Source: an uncultured Gammaproteobacteria bacterium (GTDB taxonomy: Bacteria; Pseudomonadota; Gammaproteobacteria; Arenicellales; JAANXG01). Taken from it: a stretch of DNA of 64,000 nt. Under the pieces are notes generated by a model. It did not search any database, was not told the origin of the DNA, and worked only from the letters and a program-made list of their open reading frames with translations. Of this stretch, positions 45,041 to 54,685 are shown one piece after another (within the stretch, counting starts at the first letter, position 1; every line of letters starts with the position of its first letter). Both the position numbers and the translations under genes were made by a program. The stretch is taken from NCBI GenBank assembly GCA_947259175.1, contig CAMYKW010000019.1, positions 1 through 64,000 on the forward strand. Reading direction: 5' to 3'.

Positions 45041-46807
45041 CTATTCTTCCAATCCCCAGCCGAACTCCTGGACGATCTCGAATAGATCCGTATCCGAAAC
45101 CACGCCGACCGGAATGTCCTTGGCCTCGACGACCACCCGCCGGATGTTATGCTGGGACATAACCGTAGACACCGTCGTTAGATTTGCGTCGGCAGGGACC
45201 GTTAATAACGGCCGGCTGGCGATCGTGTCGACTAGAACGTTGGTGGTGGACTTGTTGCCGCCGACGATCTTCGTGACCACATCGCGCTTCGTCATGATGC
45301 CCCATTGGCCATCGCCTTTGGGTTGTACCAGCACGTAGCTGATATCCGTGTCACGCATCTTGTGCATGGCATCGTCGACGGTGGTATCCGCGGTGACGCT
45401 GATAACCGGTGACATGACGCCGGCGGCGGTACTGGGATGGCGGCCGGATTCTTTCATCGCTTCCAATGGATTGGCGACCCGCCGTTCTTCGCGCACTCTG
45501 CGTTCTTCTTCAAGGGCCTCGCGACGCTCGCGTTCAAACCGCGCGAGATCCTCGGCGTCACCGGTGATTTTTGCGATCAGGGCGTCCCCGAAGGTGCTCG
45601 TCGAAACCGTATGCGACCCCTCCATCTGACGGGCGAAGTCATAGGTAACGAACTTTTCCCCGATGACCTGGGGATAAGCGGCATTGATGAGATCCGCCGC
45701 CTCCTTCCAGCCCATGTATTCGAGCATCATCACTCCCGACAGCAACAATGAACTCGGATTGACTTTGTTCTGGTTGGCGTATTTCGGTGCGGTGCCGTGC
45801 GTGGCCTCAAACACCGCCGCATCATCTCCAATGTTGGCGCCTGGGGCGATGCCGACGCCGCCCACTTCAGCAGCTACCGCGTCGGACAGGTAGTCGCCGT
45901 TGAGATTCATGGTTGCGAGAACGTCGAATTCGGCCGGCCGCAGCTGCAGAAGCTGGAAAATGATATCCGCGATCCGGTCTTTGATGACGATCTTGTTACG
46001 GGGGCGTTTTCCTCCGTAAACGTTGTACAACTCCTCCTCGGTGATCACTTCGTCGGCGAATTCCTCCTTCGCCAACTCATAGCCCCAATTGCGAAATGCG
46101 CCTTCCGTGAACTTCATGATGTTACCTTTGTGCACCAAGGTCACGCTTTCGCGGTTGTTGTCGATCGCATACTGGATGGCTTTACGAATGAGGCGTTTCG
46201 AGCCAAACGGGCTGATCGGTTTGACGCCGATTCCCGCGGCTTCGAAAAAGTTCGCCCCCATTTCCTCGCGCAGGAACTTGGCCAGCTTTTCGTTTTCCGC
46301 GGTGCCGCTTTGGTACTCGATGCCGGCGTATACGTCCTCGGTGTTCTCCCGAAAAATAATCACGTCGACCTGGTCCGGCGCCTTCATCGGCGAGGGCACG
46401 CTCTGATAATAGCGAACCGGCCGCACGCACGCATATAGATCCAGTTCCTGGCGCAGCGACACATTGAGAGAACGGAAACCACCGCCCACCGGCGTGGTGA
46501 GTGGACCCTTGATCGCCACTATTACATCGCGTATCGCCTCCAGGGTTTCAGCTGGAAAATAATCCCCGCCATAGATGGAGGCGGCCTTTTCGCCCAAATA
46601 CATTTCGCACCAGTGAATCCTGCGTTTACCGCCATACGCCTTCTCCACCGCGGCGTCCCAGACCCGAAGGCTGGCGTTGGTAATGTCCGGGCCGATGCCG
46701 TCTCCCTCCACGTAGCCCACGATCGGTTGATCGGGGACGTGAAGTTTTCCGTTTTTGATGGTGATTCTTTCACCGGTATCTGGAATCTTGATATGTTGAT
46801 ATGACAT
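45041..46807 (-). CDS. icd: NADP-dependent isocitrate dehydrogenase fused to a CBS-domain pair
   Basis: A 588-residue protein, about 170 longer than usual. Residues 1-415 are a complete E. coli-type isocitrate dehydrogenase: [20 protein letters not shown], the substrate serine S113 in [58 protein letters not shown], and [21 protein letters not shown] charged helical linker (about 420-455) leads to two CBS motifs: [20 protein letters not shown] to about 515, and [20 protein letters not shown] to about 580. CBS pairs bind adenine nucleotides, so direct energy-state control of isocitrate oxidation is likely but inferred. The fusion is one uninterrupted frame. Confidence 0.95.
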   Translation of the reverse strand: MSYQHIKIPDTGERITIKNGKLHVPDQPIVGYVEGDGIGPDITNASLRVWDAAVEKAYGGKRRIHWCEMYLGEKAASIYGGDYFPAETLEAIRDVIVAIKGPLTTPVGGGFRSLNVSLRQELDLYACVRPVRYYQSVPSPMKAPDQVDVIIFRENTEDVYAGIEYQSGTAENEKLAKFLREEMGANFFEAAGIGVKPISPFGSKRLIRKAIQYAIDNNRESVTLVHKGNIMKFTEGAFRNWGYELAKEEFADEVITEEELYNVYGGKRPRNKIVIKDRIADIIFQLLQLRPAEFDVLATMNLNGDYLSDAVAAEVGGVGIAPGANIGDDAAVFEATHGTAPKYANQNKVNPSSLLLSGVMMLEYMGWKEAADLINAAYPQVIGEKFVTYDFARQMEGSHTVSTSTFGDALIAKITGDAEDLARFERERREALEEERRVREERRVANPLEAMKESGRHPSTAAGVMSPVISVTADTTVDDAMHKMRDTDISYVLVQPKGDGQWGIMTKRDVVTKIVGGNKSTTNVLVDTIASRPLLTVPADANLTTVSTVMSQHNIRRVVVEAKDIPVGVVSDTDLFEIVQEFGWGLEE

Positions 46808-47177
46808 GGTTGATTTTTCTTCGGGTCTTGATAGTGAATAAGATGATGAAAGTAAGCAGGCCCCCTATTATATCGATTAATCTAAGCATAAGAACGCTTT
46901 TAGCTCGCATATTGCGCCGCGGCACCCCGGCGATGGCGAACCGAATACGAGTGCGAATGCCGCGCGGGACGCAAATCCGATGCCGTCGCCGCCGGCGGGT
47001 CACGGCGCAGGCGCGGGGCCCGGCGGTCGAGCCGGCGCCGTCAGGCGCATGCCCGAGCCTGCAAGCAATGCCACGTATGAATCAAAAAGCCCATGCCAAA
47101 CAAAACGTTAAGTTCTTTGTTCACCGGCTCGGCGCGACATTCGCGGGGGCGATGAGCAGCCCTCCGGGAGTCCTCTG
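46808..47177. other. intergenic region between divergent icd and ggt
   Basis: About 370 bases. The icd-proximal 110 bases are AT-rich and should contain the icd promoter. The rest is strongly GC-rich. Frames open on both strands have no family-like composition. GGGAG at 47166-47170 serves the ggt GTG start. Confidence 0.5.
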
Positions 47178-48740
47178 GTGAGTCCGAGGGGCGTGGTGGC
47201 GGCCGGGCATCCCCGCACCGCGGAGGCCGCGGCGGAGGTGTTGCGTGCGGGCGGAAATGCGTTCGACGCCGCCATCGCTGCATTTTTTATGGCCTGCGTG
47301 GCGGAGCCGGTGCTGGCATCGCTGGGTGGCGGAGGTTTTGTGCTCGCCCGGGATGCGCGCGGTGGCGCCAGGGTGTTCGATTTCTTTACCCAGACCCCGG
47401 GGCGGCGGCGATCCACCTCGGATCTCGACTTTTACCCGGTGGTGGTTGATTTCGGCAGCGCGCAGCAGGAATTTCACGTGGGATTGGGGGCGTGTGCGGT
47501 GCCGGGTAGCGTGCGCGGCGTGTTCGATGTCCATCGGCAACTGGGCCGACTGCCGATGCGCGAGCTGGTACAACCCGCGGTGGAGGCGGCCCGTAATGGA
47601 ATTACCGCCAATGGTTTTCAGGCCTACATCTTCACCCTGGTACATCCTATTTACATGACGGCTTCGGCCAAGCCGTTGTTTGAGAGCCGCAAGCAATCCG
47701 GCCACATCGCTCTTGAGGGAGAGACACTGAAGTTCCCGGAACTCGCCGATTCGATGGAGATGCTGGCCCTCGAGGGCGATGGTCTGTTTTATCGTGGCGA
47801 GATCGCCCAACACGCCGCGAGCATGTGCGCCGCCGGCGGAGGGCATCTGACGCGTCGCGATTTCGAGGAATATCGAGTCGCAATGCGTCAGCCGCTGCGC
47901 ATTCGCTATCGGAACGCCGATTTGTTGCTGAATCCACCGCCAAGCGCCGGCGGCGCTTTGATCGGATTCGGACTCCGCCTGTTGGAGGATGCCGACGTGG
48001 CCCGGCTTCCGGCCGGTGGATATGTCTACCAGCGGTTGCTGGCGGAGATCATGCTGCAGACTTCGTTCGCGAGGGTCGCATGCCTGGAATCCGAGGACCT
48101 GGAACCCAACGAAACTTTTGCCGGCCGGCTGCTGAGTGAGCCGTTTCTGCATGCCTACAGAGATCAGCTGCGGAACCGCCGGCGCGCGTTTCGCGGCACA
48201 ACCCAGATCAGCGTAATGGACAGCGACGGCAATGTCGCGACGATGACGGTTTCCAACGGCGAGGGCTGCGGCATCATCATTCCCGGCTCAGGAATCATGC
48301 TGAACAATATGCTCGGTGAGGAGGATGTAAATCCTGGAGGTTTCCATCTGTGGCAAGCCAATCAACGCATGAGCTCGATGATGTCGCCTACCATTGCGTT
48401 GTTCCCCGATGGCCGCATTATCGCCACGGGATCGGGTGGCTCGAATCGTATCCGCACCGCGCTGCTGCAAGTGCTGATCAATCTGATCGATCATGACATG
48501 GAATTGGTCGCCGCCGTGCGCCATCCGCGCGTTCACATCGAAGGCGAAGTGTTGAACATAGAAGGCGGCATGGATCCCCGCGTCGTGTCGCAATTGACCA
48601 CCGAGTTTAGCCACCATCGGGTGTTCGAAGATCTGAATCTTTTCTTTGGCGGTGCGCACACGGTAGTGCGAGACGCCCACGGGCGATTGCAGGGCCAGGG
48701 CGATCCCCGGCGGGGGGGCGTGACTACGCTAGTGATATGA
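47178..48740 (+). CDS. ggt: gamma-glutamyltransferase family protein, no signal peptide
   Basis: A 520-residue Ntn-hydrolase. It begins at the enzyme core (GVVAAGHPRTAEAAAEVLRA) without the signal peptide normal for periplasmic Ggt; no start upstream is possible before a stop codon. Family marks: GGNAFDAAIAAFFMACVAEP, SLGGGGFVLA, the probable autocleavage and nucleophile threonine in FRGTTQISVMDSDGNVATM, GIMLNNMLGEED and ATGSGGSNRI. Such cytosolic members act on diverse gamma-glutamyl or other amides; the substrate is unknown. Start is GTG with GGGAG seven bases upstream. Confidence 0.88.
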   Translation: MSPRGVVAAGHPRTAEAAAEVLRAGGNAFDAAIAAFFMACVAEPVLASLGGGGFVLARDARGGARVFDFFTQTPGRRRSTSDLDFYPVVVDFGSAQQEFHVGLGACAVPGSVRGVFDVHRQLGRLPMRELVQPAVEAARNGITANGFQAYIFTLVHPIYMTASAKPLFESRKQSGHIALEGETLKFPELADSMEMLALEGDGLFYRGEIAQHAASMCAAGGGHLTRRDFEEYRVAMRQPLRIRYRNADLLLNPPPSAGGALIGFGLRLLEDADVARLPAGGYVYQRLLAEIMLQTSFARVACLESEDLEPNETFAGRLLSEPFLHAYRDQLRNRRRAFRGTTQISVMDSDGNVATMTVSNGEGCGIIIPGSGIMLNNMLGEEDVNPGGFHLWQANQRMSSMMSPTIALFPDGRIIATGSGGSNRIRTALLQVLINLIDHDMELVAAVRHPRVHIEGEVLNIEGGMDPRVVSQLTTEFSHHRVFEDLNLFFGGAHTVVRDAHGRLQGQGDPRRGGVTTLVI

Positions 48741-48744
48741 GGTT

Positions 48745-48771
48745 ACCCGCGCGCCGCCACCCCAAAGACGG
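48745..48771. repeat. short dispersed repeat, copy 2
   Basis: ACCCGCGCGCCGCC, three bases, then CCAAAGACGG, the same blocks as at 19878-19901. It lies in the 48-base gap between the ends of two convergent genes, where CCCC and GGGG around AAAGAC could form a small stem. Confidence 0.4.
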
Positions 48772-48788
48772 GGATGGAGCTCCAGCGT

Positions 48789-49607
48789 TCACATCGTGGG
48801 TAACGAAGGAAGTTGCCGGGGCACATAGCCCTGGGGTATCGCCATCGAGACATCGCCGACGCCGGAAGCGAGCTTGGTTACGGTCATCACCGAGCTAACC
48901 GGACCCGAAAAATTACGCATTTCCACCGGTACCCCGTCAATCTGTATCCCGCCGAAATCGGGAACCGTACCACCGAACTGTGCGCTGACCTTGCTGGCCT
49001 TTTCCGAGAGCCGCTCCCCGAAGGCCTGGAACGCCTTGATCGTTTCAAAATCGTCTCCGGCGAGACCCAGGGAGGACGCATCGGCGACGCAAAGCTGGGC
49101 GACTTTTTCGTTGCCGCTCATCATGTCGATCTGCCGGCACTTCATGTCGTTGATCGTCAGCATTCCCCGCTTGACCATTTGCTTCGGCGGCGGGGGCGGT
49201 TGATTGCCGGACGGCGCTCCAAAGCCACCCATCATCTCCTTCATGCGCGCAGCCTGTTCGGGCGGCAGATTGGCCAGACTTTCGGCCAATTGTTTTTGCA
49301 CCATCGACATCATGCCCTGGGCTTGATCACTGAGCTGGGTAATTTTTGCCTCATCAAAGCTCATATGAGTTCGATCGCCATGATTGATGATCGTAATCGC
49401 GGATTGATTACGGTTGAATAATAAATCTATTTGCGGATCACCCCCCGCGGCCTTTACGAAAATTGTCCCGTCCTTGACGTATGCAGTTTGCGATCTGGTT
49501 TGCGGTGAGCTCGAGTCGGAGACCGAGAACTCGATCGTGGTATCCGCGCTCACTGCGGCGCCGAAAAATATCATGGCCAGTGTCAGGGTTTGATGCAGGT
49601 TGTTCAT
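48789..49607 (-). CDS. exported protein of unknown function, DUF4412-like
   Basis: A 272-residue protein with a signal peptide ending near FFGAAVSA. The mature part has a beta-rich opening (TTIEFSVSDSSSPQTRSQTA), a region of alternating Met and Gln (QGMMSMVQKQLAESLANLPP), a Pro-rich spacer QPPPPPK, two cysteines (DMKCRQ and AQLCVAD), and a C-terminal segment ending in PQGYVPRQLPSLP. This order resembles DUF4412 proteins. The function is unknown. It lies downstream of the DUF255 gene on the same strand, 42 bases away. Confidence 0.7.
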   Translation of the reverse strand: MNNLHQTLTLAMIFFGAAVSADTTIEFSVSDSSSPQTRSQTAYVKDGTIFVKAAGGDPQIDLLFNRNQSAITIINHGDRTHMSFDEAKITQLSDQAQGMMSMVQKQLAESLANLPPEQAARMKEMMGGFGAPSGNQPPPPPKQMVKRGMLTINDMKCRQIDMMSGNEKVAQLCVADASSLGLAGDDFETIKAFQAFGERLSEKASKVSAQFGGTVPDFGGIQIDGVPVEMRNFSGPVSSVMTVTKLASGVGDVSMAIPQGYVPRQLPSLPTM

Positions 49608-49649
49608 GCACGCTCCTTAAAGTTGCAAAGTGTCGATAGGGTTACCCAA

Positions 49650-51737
49650 TCATCCGGTTGCCTGAGGTGTATCGGATTCCAGGTATGAGCGCAACTCGTC
49701 CAATGACAGCATCGGGGCCGAGCATTGGTAACCGCTGCACACATACGCGGTCATCGGCGCGCGTTTCGCGCGCTCATCGAGTATACCCGGTAACGGGCCG
49801 GCGTTGCCTGGAATCGTCAACACCACGCGTCGCGGGGCGTAGTGCTGTGTACACAATCGGGTCGCGTCAGCGGCCTCCGAGCCATCCCCGCGCAGTATGA
49901 AGATCTCCGGAGGATGCAAATACTCCTCAGCGGCCAGCAACAGCGCGCCGTGCGCGGCAGGATACTGGTTCAGGCTCGCGGACAGAGCGCTCAGTGTCCT
50001 CTCTGCGACACCCAGATACTCCGGATTGCTCAACAGATGACCCAGACGTGATATTGCCAGCGCCGCCACGCCGTTACCGGAAGGTATGGCGTCGTCTTGG
50101 GTTGGTTTATGCCGGTGCAGAAGTTTTTCGTGGTCGTCGGAAGTAAAATAGAAGCCGCCGTATTCATCGTCGCCAAAACGCCGCAGTACGATATCCGCGA
50201 GCTCGATAGCAAATTCAAGGTCGCCGTCGCGCCAGCGTGCTTGCGCCAGTTCCATGGCTGCATCGATCATGAATACATAGTCGTCCAAGTATGCGTTGAG
50301 ATGGGTGGTCCCATTCCTGGTTGTGGCGCTCAGGCGCTTATCTCGCCACAGCGTATCGCGAACGAAGTCAAATGCCCGCTCGGCGGATTGCACGAAATCG
50401 TTGCGCTCCAGCAGCCGGCCGGCGTGAGCCATACCCTTGATCATCAGGCCGTTCCAGGAGCTCAGTATTTTCTCATCCCGGGCCGGCCACGCCCGCCGGT
50501 TGCGCACTTGCAGTAGCTTTTCCTTGGCGGTATCCAGCAATGCCGCGGCGCGGCCGAGATCGGTTCCGCAACGCTCGGCAACCGTTTCGAGCGGCGCATT
50601 GATATTGAGATGCCATTTGCCTTCAAAGTTTGGCGTCCCGCGAAGCCCGTATCGAATTTCCACCGCCGACCATTCGTCCCGCGACAGTTCGGCTTTGAGT
50701 TCCTCTATTGACCAGGCGTAAAATTTACCTTCCTCCCCTTCGGAATCCGCGTCGAGCGTCGAATAGTAGCCGCCGTCCGGGGACTGCATGTCGCGCAACA
50801 CCCACTCTCCGGTGGCAACGGCGATCTCGCGAAAAATGTCGTCGCCGCTGGCGAGCCAGGTGTCTGCGAGCAACGGTAACAGCTGCGCATTGTCATACAG
50901 CATCTTTTCGAAATGCGGGATCGTCCATCGATCATCCACCGAATAGCGGCAAAATCCACCACCCAATTGGTCATAGATACCGCCTTCGGCCATCGACTTC
51001 AATGTGTGCCGCACGATTTGTAAGCCCCTGGGATCGCTGCCGCGGCATCGCGCCCAATGCCGCAGGCATACCTCCAGATTTGTGGGATGAGGAAACTTGG
51101 GGGCGGAACCGAAACCGCCGTGAACCGGGTCGTACTGTCCGCTCAATTGGCCAAACGCGTGATCCAGCGCTTCGCTGCCAACGTCACCGTGGCTTCTGGA
51201 GCCGGCTTCGATTTGTGAAAACGCGTTTTTGACTGCGATACCGTGCTCGCTCAATCGGTGTTTGTGGTTTGTGTAGTAATCGGTTACGCGCTCGAGCACT
51301 TCGACGAATCCCGGCAGGCCGTGTCGCGCTTGTTTCGGGAAATAGGTCCCGGCGAAAAACGGTACGAAATCATGCGGGCTGATGACGACATTGAGCGGCC
51401 ACCCGCCGGGTCTTTGGGTCAACAGTTGATGCGCGGTTTGATAGATCTTGTCGAGGTCCGGCCGTTCCTCGCGATCCACCTTGACGCAGACATAATGCTG
51501 GTTCATGTAATGGGCCACTTGCTCGTCTTCAAACGATTCATGCTCCATCACATGGCACCAGTGACAAGCGGAGTAGCCGATGGAAACCAGGATCGGCCGG
51601 TCCGCCGCTCGCGCCTTGGCAAGCGCTTCTTCGCCCCAGGGATACCAGTCCACCGGGTTGTGGGCGTGTTGCAGCAGATACGGGCTGGTTTCGTCGATCA
51701 GGCGATTGGCCGGTGCGTTTGGATTCATTGGCGCCAC
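49650..51737 (-). CDS. DUF255 thioredoxin-fold / six-hairpin glycosidase-like protein (YyaL type)
   Basis: A 695-residue cytoplasmic protein. The N-terminal thioredoxin-like domain contains [20 protein letters not shown] and the CHWC motif at 58-61 ([19 protein letters not shown]), followed by [16 protein letters not shown]. From about residue 200 an alpha-toroid similar to N-acylglucosamine 2-epimerases follows ([58 protein letters not shown]). The family includes YyaL and human SPATA20; the reaction is unknown. Full family length. Confidence 0.95.
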   Translation of the reverse strand: MAPMNPNAPANRLIDETSPYLLQHAHNPVDWYPWGEEALAKARAADRPILVSIGYSACHWCHVMEHESFEDEQVAHYMNQHYVCVKVDREERPDLDKIYQTAHQLLTQRPGGWPLNVVISPHDFVPFFAGTYFPKQARHGLPGFVEVLERVTDYYTNHKHRLSEHGIAVKNAFSQIEAGSRSHGDVGSEALDHAFGQLSGQYDPVHGGFGSAPKFPHPTNLEVCLRHWARCRGSDPRGLQIVRHTLKSMAEGGIYDQLGGGFCRYSVDDRWTIPHFEKMLYDNAQLLPLLADTWLASGDDIFREIAVATGEWVLRDMQSPDGGYYSTLDADSEGEEGKFYAWSIEELKAELSRDEWSAVEIRYGLRGTPNFEGKWHLNINAPLETVAERCGTDLGRAAALLDTAKEKLLQVRNRRAWPARDEKILSSWNGLMIKGMAHAGRLLERNDFVQSAERAFDFVRDTLWRDKRLSATTRNGTTHLNAYLDDYVFMIDAAMELAQARWRDGDLEFAIELADIVLRRFGDDEYGGFYFTSDDHEKLLHRHKPTQDDAIPSGNGVAALAISRLGHLLSNPEYLGVAERTLSALSASLNQYPAAHGALLLAAEEYLHPPEIFILRGDGSEAADATRLCTQHYAPRRVVLTIPGNAGPLPGILDERAKRAPMTAYVCSGYQCSAPMLSLDELRSYLESDTPQATG

Positions 51738-51930
51738 TTCAGATTAATACCCGAGCAAAAGAGTCAAGCATTAGAAACGAAATACCGCACGTCCGCAAGT
51801 GCGGCTGCCGCCGGCTGTGCCCTCATCGGCGCGATGGCGAGTTTGCGCATCGGTAAGGTCCCGCCAACCCGGTTTGCGCTATAGTATTCTCACTGCAACA
51901 CACCCACGGACTGCCGGTAATCAATCTTCC

Positions 51931-52737
51931 ATGCTGACTAATCCAAATATCGATCCGGTTGCGTTCAGTCTCGGCCCGATCAAGGTGCACTGGTACGGTT
52001 TGATGTACCTGGTCGGTTTTCTGGGCGGCTATTGGCTCGGTGTCTACCGCGCCGGGCGACCGGGTTCCGGGTGGCGAAAAGCGGAGATCGCCGACCTGCT
52101 GTTCTACGTTGCCTTGGGCGTCATCGCCGGCGGCAGATTGGGCTACATCCTTTTCTACAACCCCGGCTATTACTTGCAGCACCCGCTGGAAGTGCTCTAC
52201 CTGTGGACCGGCGGAATGTCCTTTCACGGCGGGTTGTTGGGCGTGTTGACCGCAATGTGGTTGTATGGCCGCCACACGCAGCGGTCGTTTCTGGCGGTGA
52301 CCGATTTCCTGGCGCCTTTGGTGCCGGTGGGCCTGGGCGCGGGTCGAATGGGGAATTTCATCAATCAGGAACTCTGGGGTAAGGTCACTACGGTGCCGTG
52401 GGCGATGCGGTTTCCCGCCACCGATCCGAGTTCACAACCCCGTCATCCGTCGATGCTGTACGAGGCGTTCCTCGAAGGCTTGGTGTTGTTTGCGGTGTTG
52501 TGGATTTACTCAGCGCGGCCGCGGGCCACCGGCGCGGTATCCGGTTTATTCCTGGTGTGCTATGGGGCGTTCCGTTTCCTGGTTGAGTTCGTGCGTTCAC
52601 CCGATGCCCATATCGGTTACCTGGCATTCGACTGGGTTACTGTCGGTCAATTGCTGAGCGTACCGATGATTGTGGCCGGCCTGTGGCTGCTGCTCAGAAC
52701 GCCGGGTTCCCGTGAGACGGCCGGATCCGCCCCGTAG
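51931..52737 (+). CDS. lgt: prolipoprotein diacylglyceryl transferase
   Basis: A 268-residue inner-membrane enzyme that adds diacylglycerol to the lipobox cysteine of prolipoproteins. It starts [20 protein letters not shown] (51931; an upstream extension is not family-like). Key motifs: [23 protein letters not shown] with the catalytic-site His, and [17 protein letters not shown] with the essential Arg-x-Gly-Asn signature; [12 protein letters not shown] follows. Seven membrane segments are expected. Confidence 0.98.
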   Translation: MLTNPNIDPVAFSLGPIKVHWYGLMYLVGFLGGYWLGVYRAGRPGSGWRKAEIADLLFYVALGVIAGGRLGYILFYNPGYYLQHPLEVLYLWTGGMSFHGGLLGVLTAMWLYGRHTQRSFLAVTDFLAPLVPVGLGAGRMGNFINQELWGKVTTVPWAMRFPATDPSSQPRHPSMLYEAFLEGLVLFAVLWIYSARPRATGAVSGLFLVCYGAFRFLVEFVRSPDAHIGYLAFDWVTVGQLLSVPMIVAGLWLLLRTPGSRETAGSAP

Positions 52738-52837
52738 GTGAGATCATGGATTGTTCGCCGTGAAGTCGCTGTATTAAACTTATTGATCAGTCAAGCGTGT
52801 TCACATTCCCAAATTTTCGACGAGTTGGAGGTGAGTG

Positions 52838-53053
52838 ATGATCGTAGAAACCACAGACCCGATCACCGGCAACGACGTGACGGATCTCGAGAATGCGCCT
52901 TACGTGGTCGACGGAGACTTGAAGATTTACTTCGAATCCGAGGAGAGCAAGGCGGAGTTCCTGGCGATCGAGGTGGAAAATCCCGCTGAAGATCTCCCCG
53001 AGGGTCTTGATAATCCGGCGCCCATGGGGCCAGGGGACGTCAAGCGCACTTGA
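52838..53053 (+). CDS. small acidic protein of unknown function
   Basis: A 71-residue, strongly acidic protein (MIVETTDPITGNDVTDLENA, ending GPGDVKRT). GGAGG stands about seven bases before the ATG, which is why I accept it as a gene. The segment APYVVDGDLKIYFESEESK looks like a small beta-hairpin fold. No family is recognised. It sits between lgt and the exported coiled-coil gene. Confidence 0.6.
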   Translation: MIVETTDPITGNDVTDLENAPYVVDGDLKIYFESEESKAEFLAIEVENPAEDLPEGLDNPAPMGPGDVKRT

Positions 53054-53181
53054 GGCCGTCGGCTCAGGTGGCGCGTCGCGACGTCGACCTTGGCAACATC
53101 AACACGCACAGATTCGATCGCGGGCCGCCGCCGTCCGCAGGGTCTGCACGGCGTGGTGAATGTGCGCATTCCCCGCAAGCC

Positions 53182-53209
53182 TTGACTTTTTCCACGTGGG
53201 GCTTATTTT
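53182..53209 (+). promoter_or_regulatory. candidate sigma-70 promoter
   Basis: TTGACT and TATTTT are separated by 16 bases in an AT-rich island of otherwise GC-rich DNA, 32 bases before the ATG at 53242. Spacing and position fit a promoter for the coiled-coil protein gene. Confidence 0.45.
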
Positions 53210-53241
53210 TAAAAATCAGGGCCTTAAGGCGTAAACCCATC

Positions 53242-53859
53242 ATGTTCGTGCATCGAATCATAGCGATATCAGTTTTAACGGTGATGTTGGCGCCGCTGAC
53301 GATTGCGGAGACGCCGACGATCAAGAAGTGTAAGGACGCCTCTGGAAAATGGCACTACGGCGATATCGCCGCCGAGGAATGTGCCCGTGCACGCATCACC
53401 GAGATCGATAAACGCGGTCTCAAGGTGGACGAGCACGAAGCGCCGCCGACCCGGGAGGAACTGGAGGCGGCGCGAGCGGCTGAGGCCATGCGCAAGCAAG
53501 ACCAGGTGCGCACCGAAGAGCAACGCCGTCGCGAGGACCACTTACTGTCAATCTATGACAGCGAACAGAGCATAATTCGCGCCCGCGACGAGCGCCTGGC
53601 TTCGATAGACCGGATGTTGAAGAGCGACGAGTATTACAAGGCCCAACTGCAAGACAATCTGAGCGACCTGGAAAAACTCGCGACTCCGGCCTCAGCGGAC
53701 GAAACATTGAAAAAAGACATCGCTGCGCTGCGCACCCAGATCCAGGAGTACGAAGCGGCGATCGATGCCCGGTTGCGCCAGCGCGAACGGGTCGTTTCGC
53801 GTTACAATAGCGATCTGGATCGGTATCGGCACATCGTAAAGCGCCGTAAAGCGCCGTAG
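53242..53859 (+). CDS. exported coiled-coil protein with DUF4124-like N-terminus
   Basis: A 205-residue protein with a signal peptide (MFVHRIIAISVLTVMLAPLTIA). Residues 27-60 resemble DUF4124: IKKCKDASGKWHYGDIAAEE, with paired cysteines. From about residue 62 the protein is a long, charged coiled coil (EELEAARAAEAMRKQDQVRT and onward to LRTQIQEYEAAIDARLRQRE). The function is unknown; a periplasmic scaffold is possible. The last codons and the stop lie in a ten-base tandem repeat, so the C-terminus may vary between strains. Confidence 0.75.
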   Translation: MFVHRIIAISVLTVMLAPLTIAETPTIKKCKDASGKWHYGDIAAEECARARITEIDKRGLKVDEHEAPPTREELEAARAAEAMRKQDQVRTEEQRRREDHLLSIYDSEQSIIRARDERLASIDRMLKSDEYYKAQLQDNLSDLEKLATPASADETLKKDIAALRTQIQEYEAAIDARLRQRERVVSRYNSDLDRYRHIVKRRKAP

Positions 53860-53870
53860 AGCGCCGTAGA
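53841..53870. repeat. 10-bp tandem repeat across a stop codon
   Basis: Three head-to-tail copies of GCGCCGTARA (53841-53850, 53851-53860, 53861-53870), with a degenerate copy on each side. The stop codon TAG at 53857-53859 is formed by the repeat itself. As ten is not a multiple of three, gain or loss of a unit shifts the frame of the C-terminal tail. Confidence 0.7.
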
Positions 53871-54128
53871 GCGCGTCCGCCGAGCTCCGTCCCGCCCGGC
53901 ATTGCGGGCCATTTCCTCACTAACGGTACGTGAATAAAGGATTCTTATACCGGCTTCCGCAAAAATGATTAGTTTTACGTTGCGGAACTCATTACCCTTC
54001 CAAAGCCCCCGAGCCTGAGGCTGGTGCGTCCCTACGCGCTGGGATCCTGCCCACATGGGGATAAGGTCGAAGAGACCACGTCTTGAAACTTGAGCAATTC
54101 ATAATCAACGGTTAGACGGAGAGCAATA

Positions 54129-54593
54129 ATGCCGACATTTGTACGAACTGATAAATGCGATGGCTGCAAAGGTCAGGACAAGACCGCGTGTATGTATATC
54201 TGCCCCCATGATCTTATGCGTTTGGACAAAGACGGATCGGAGACTGGCCATGCGATGAAGGCGTATAACCAGGAGCCCGAACAATGTTGGGAGTGCTACA
54301 GCTGCGTGAAGATTTGTCCCCAGCAGGCTATTGAGTGCCGCCATTACGCAGACGTGGTTCCGCTTGGCGCCTCTGTGCAGCCTCTGCGTGGCTCCGAGTC
54401 AATCATGTGGACGATCAAATTCCGCAATGGCACGATGAAGCGGTTTAAATTTCCCATTCGCACCACCGCGGAAGGTTCGGTTGATCCATACGGCACAAAA
54501 CCAGAAGCGATTCTTGACGAGCTGACTGATCACTCGACCTTGTTTACCAAGGAAACGCATTCCTGCGACATGAGTCAGTTCGCCGCAGCGTAA
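54129..54593 (+). CDS. aprB: adenylylsulfate reductase beta subunit AprB
   Basis: A 154-residue electron-transfer subunit. Eight cysteines bind two 4Fe-4S clusters: C10, C13, C21 and C25 (CDGCKGQDKTACMYICPHDL), then C53, C56, C59 and C63 (CWECYSCVKICPQQAIEC). The C-terminal tail that wraps around AprA follows (VPLGASVQPLRGSESIMWTI). In sulfur oxidisers the enzyme runs from sulfite plus AMP to adenylylsulfate. GGAGAG precedes the ATG. It is followed by aprA after 92 bases. Confidence 0.98.
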   Translation: MPTFVRTDKCDGCKGQDKTACMYICPHDLMRLDKDGSETGHAMKAYNQEPEQCWECYSCVKICPQQAIECRHYADVVPLGASVQPLRGSESIMWTIKFRNGTMKRFKFPIRTTAEGSVDPYGTKPEAILDELTDHSTLFTKETHSCDMSQFAAA

Positions 54594-54685
54594 TAGCGAG
54601 CTGATTGAAAAGCCCTCCCACGCAAAACGCTCTGGGTTAGCGGCGTGAGAGTGTGCTCTACTAATCTAATATTGAGGAACAGCTA

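Noticed and set aside
46801-47181. Open frame of 126 codons between icd and ggt
   Set aside because: Begins in the icd promoter region, is extremely rich in Arg and Pro, and lacks a ribosome-binding site.
47121-48152. Open frame of about 340 codons on the minus strand
   Set aside because: Antisense shadow of the gamma-glutamyltransferase gene; no family-like motif or ribosome-binding site.
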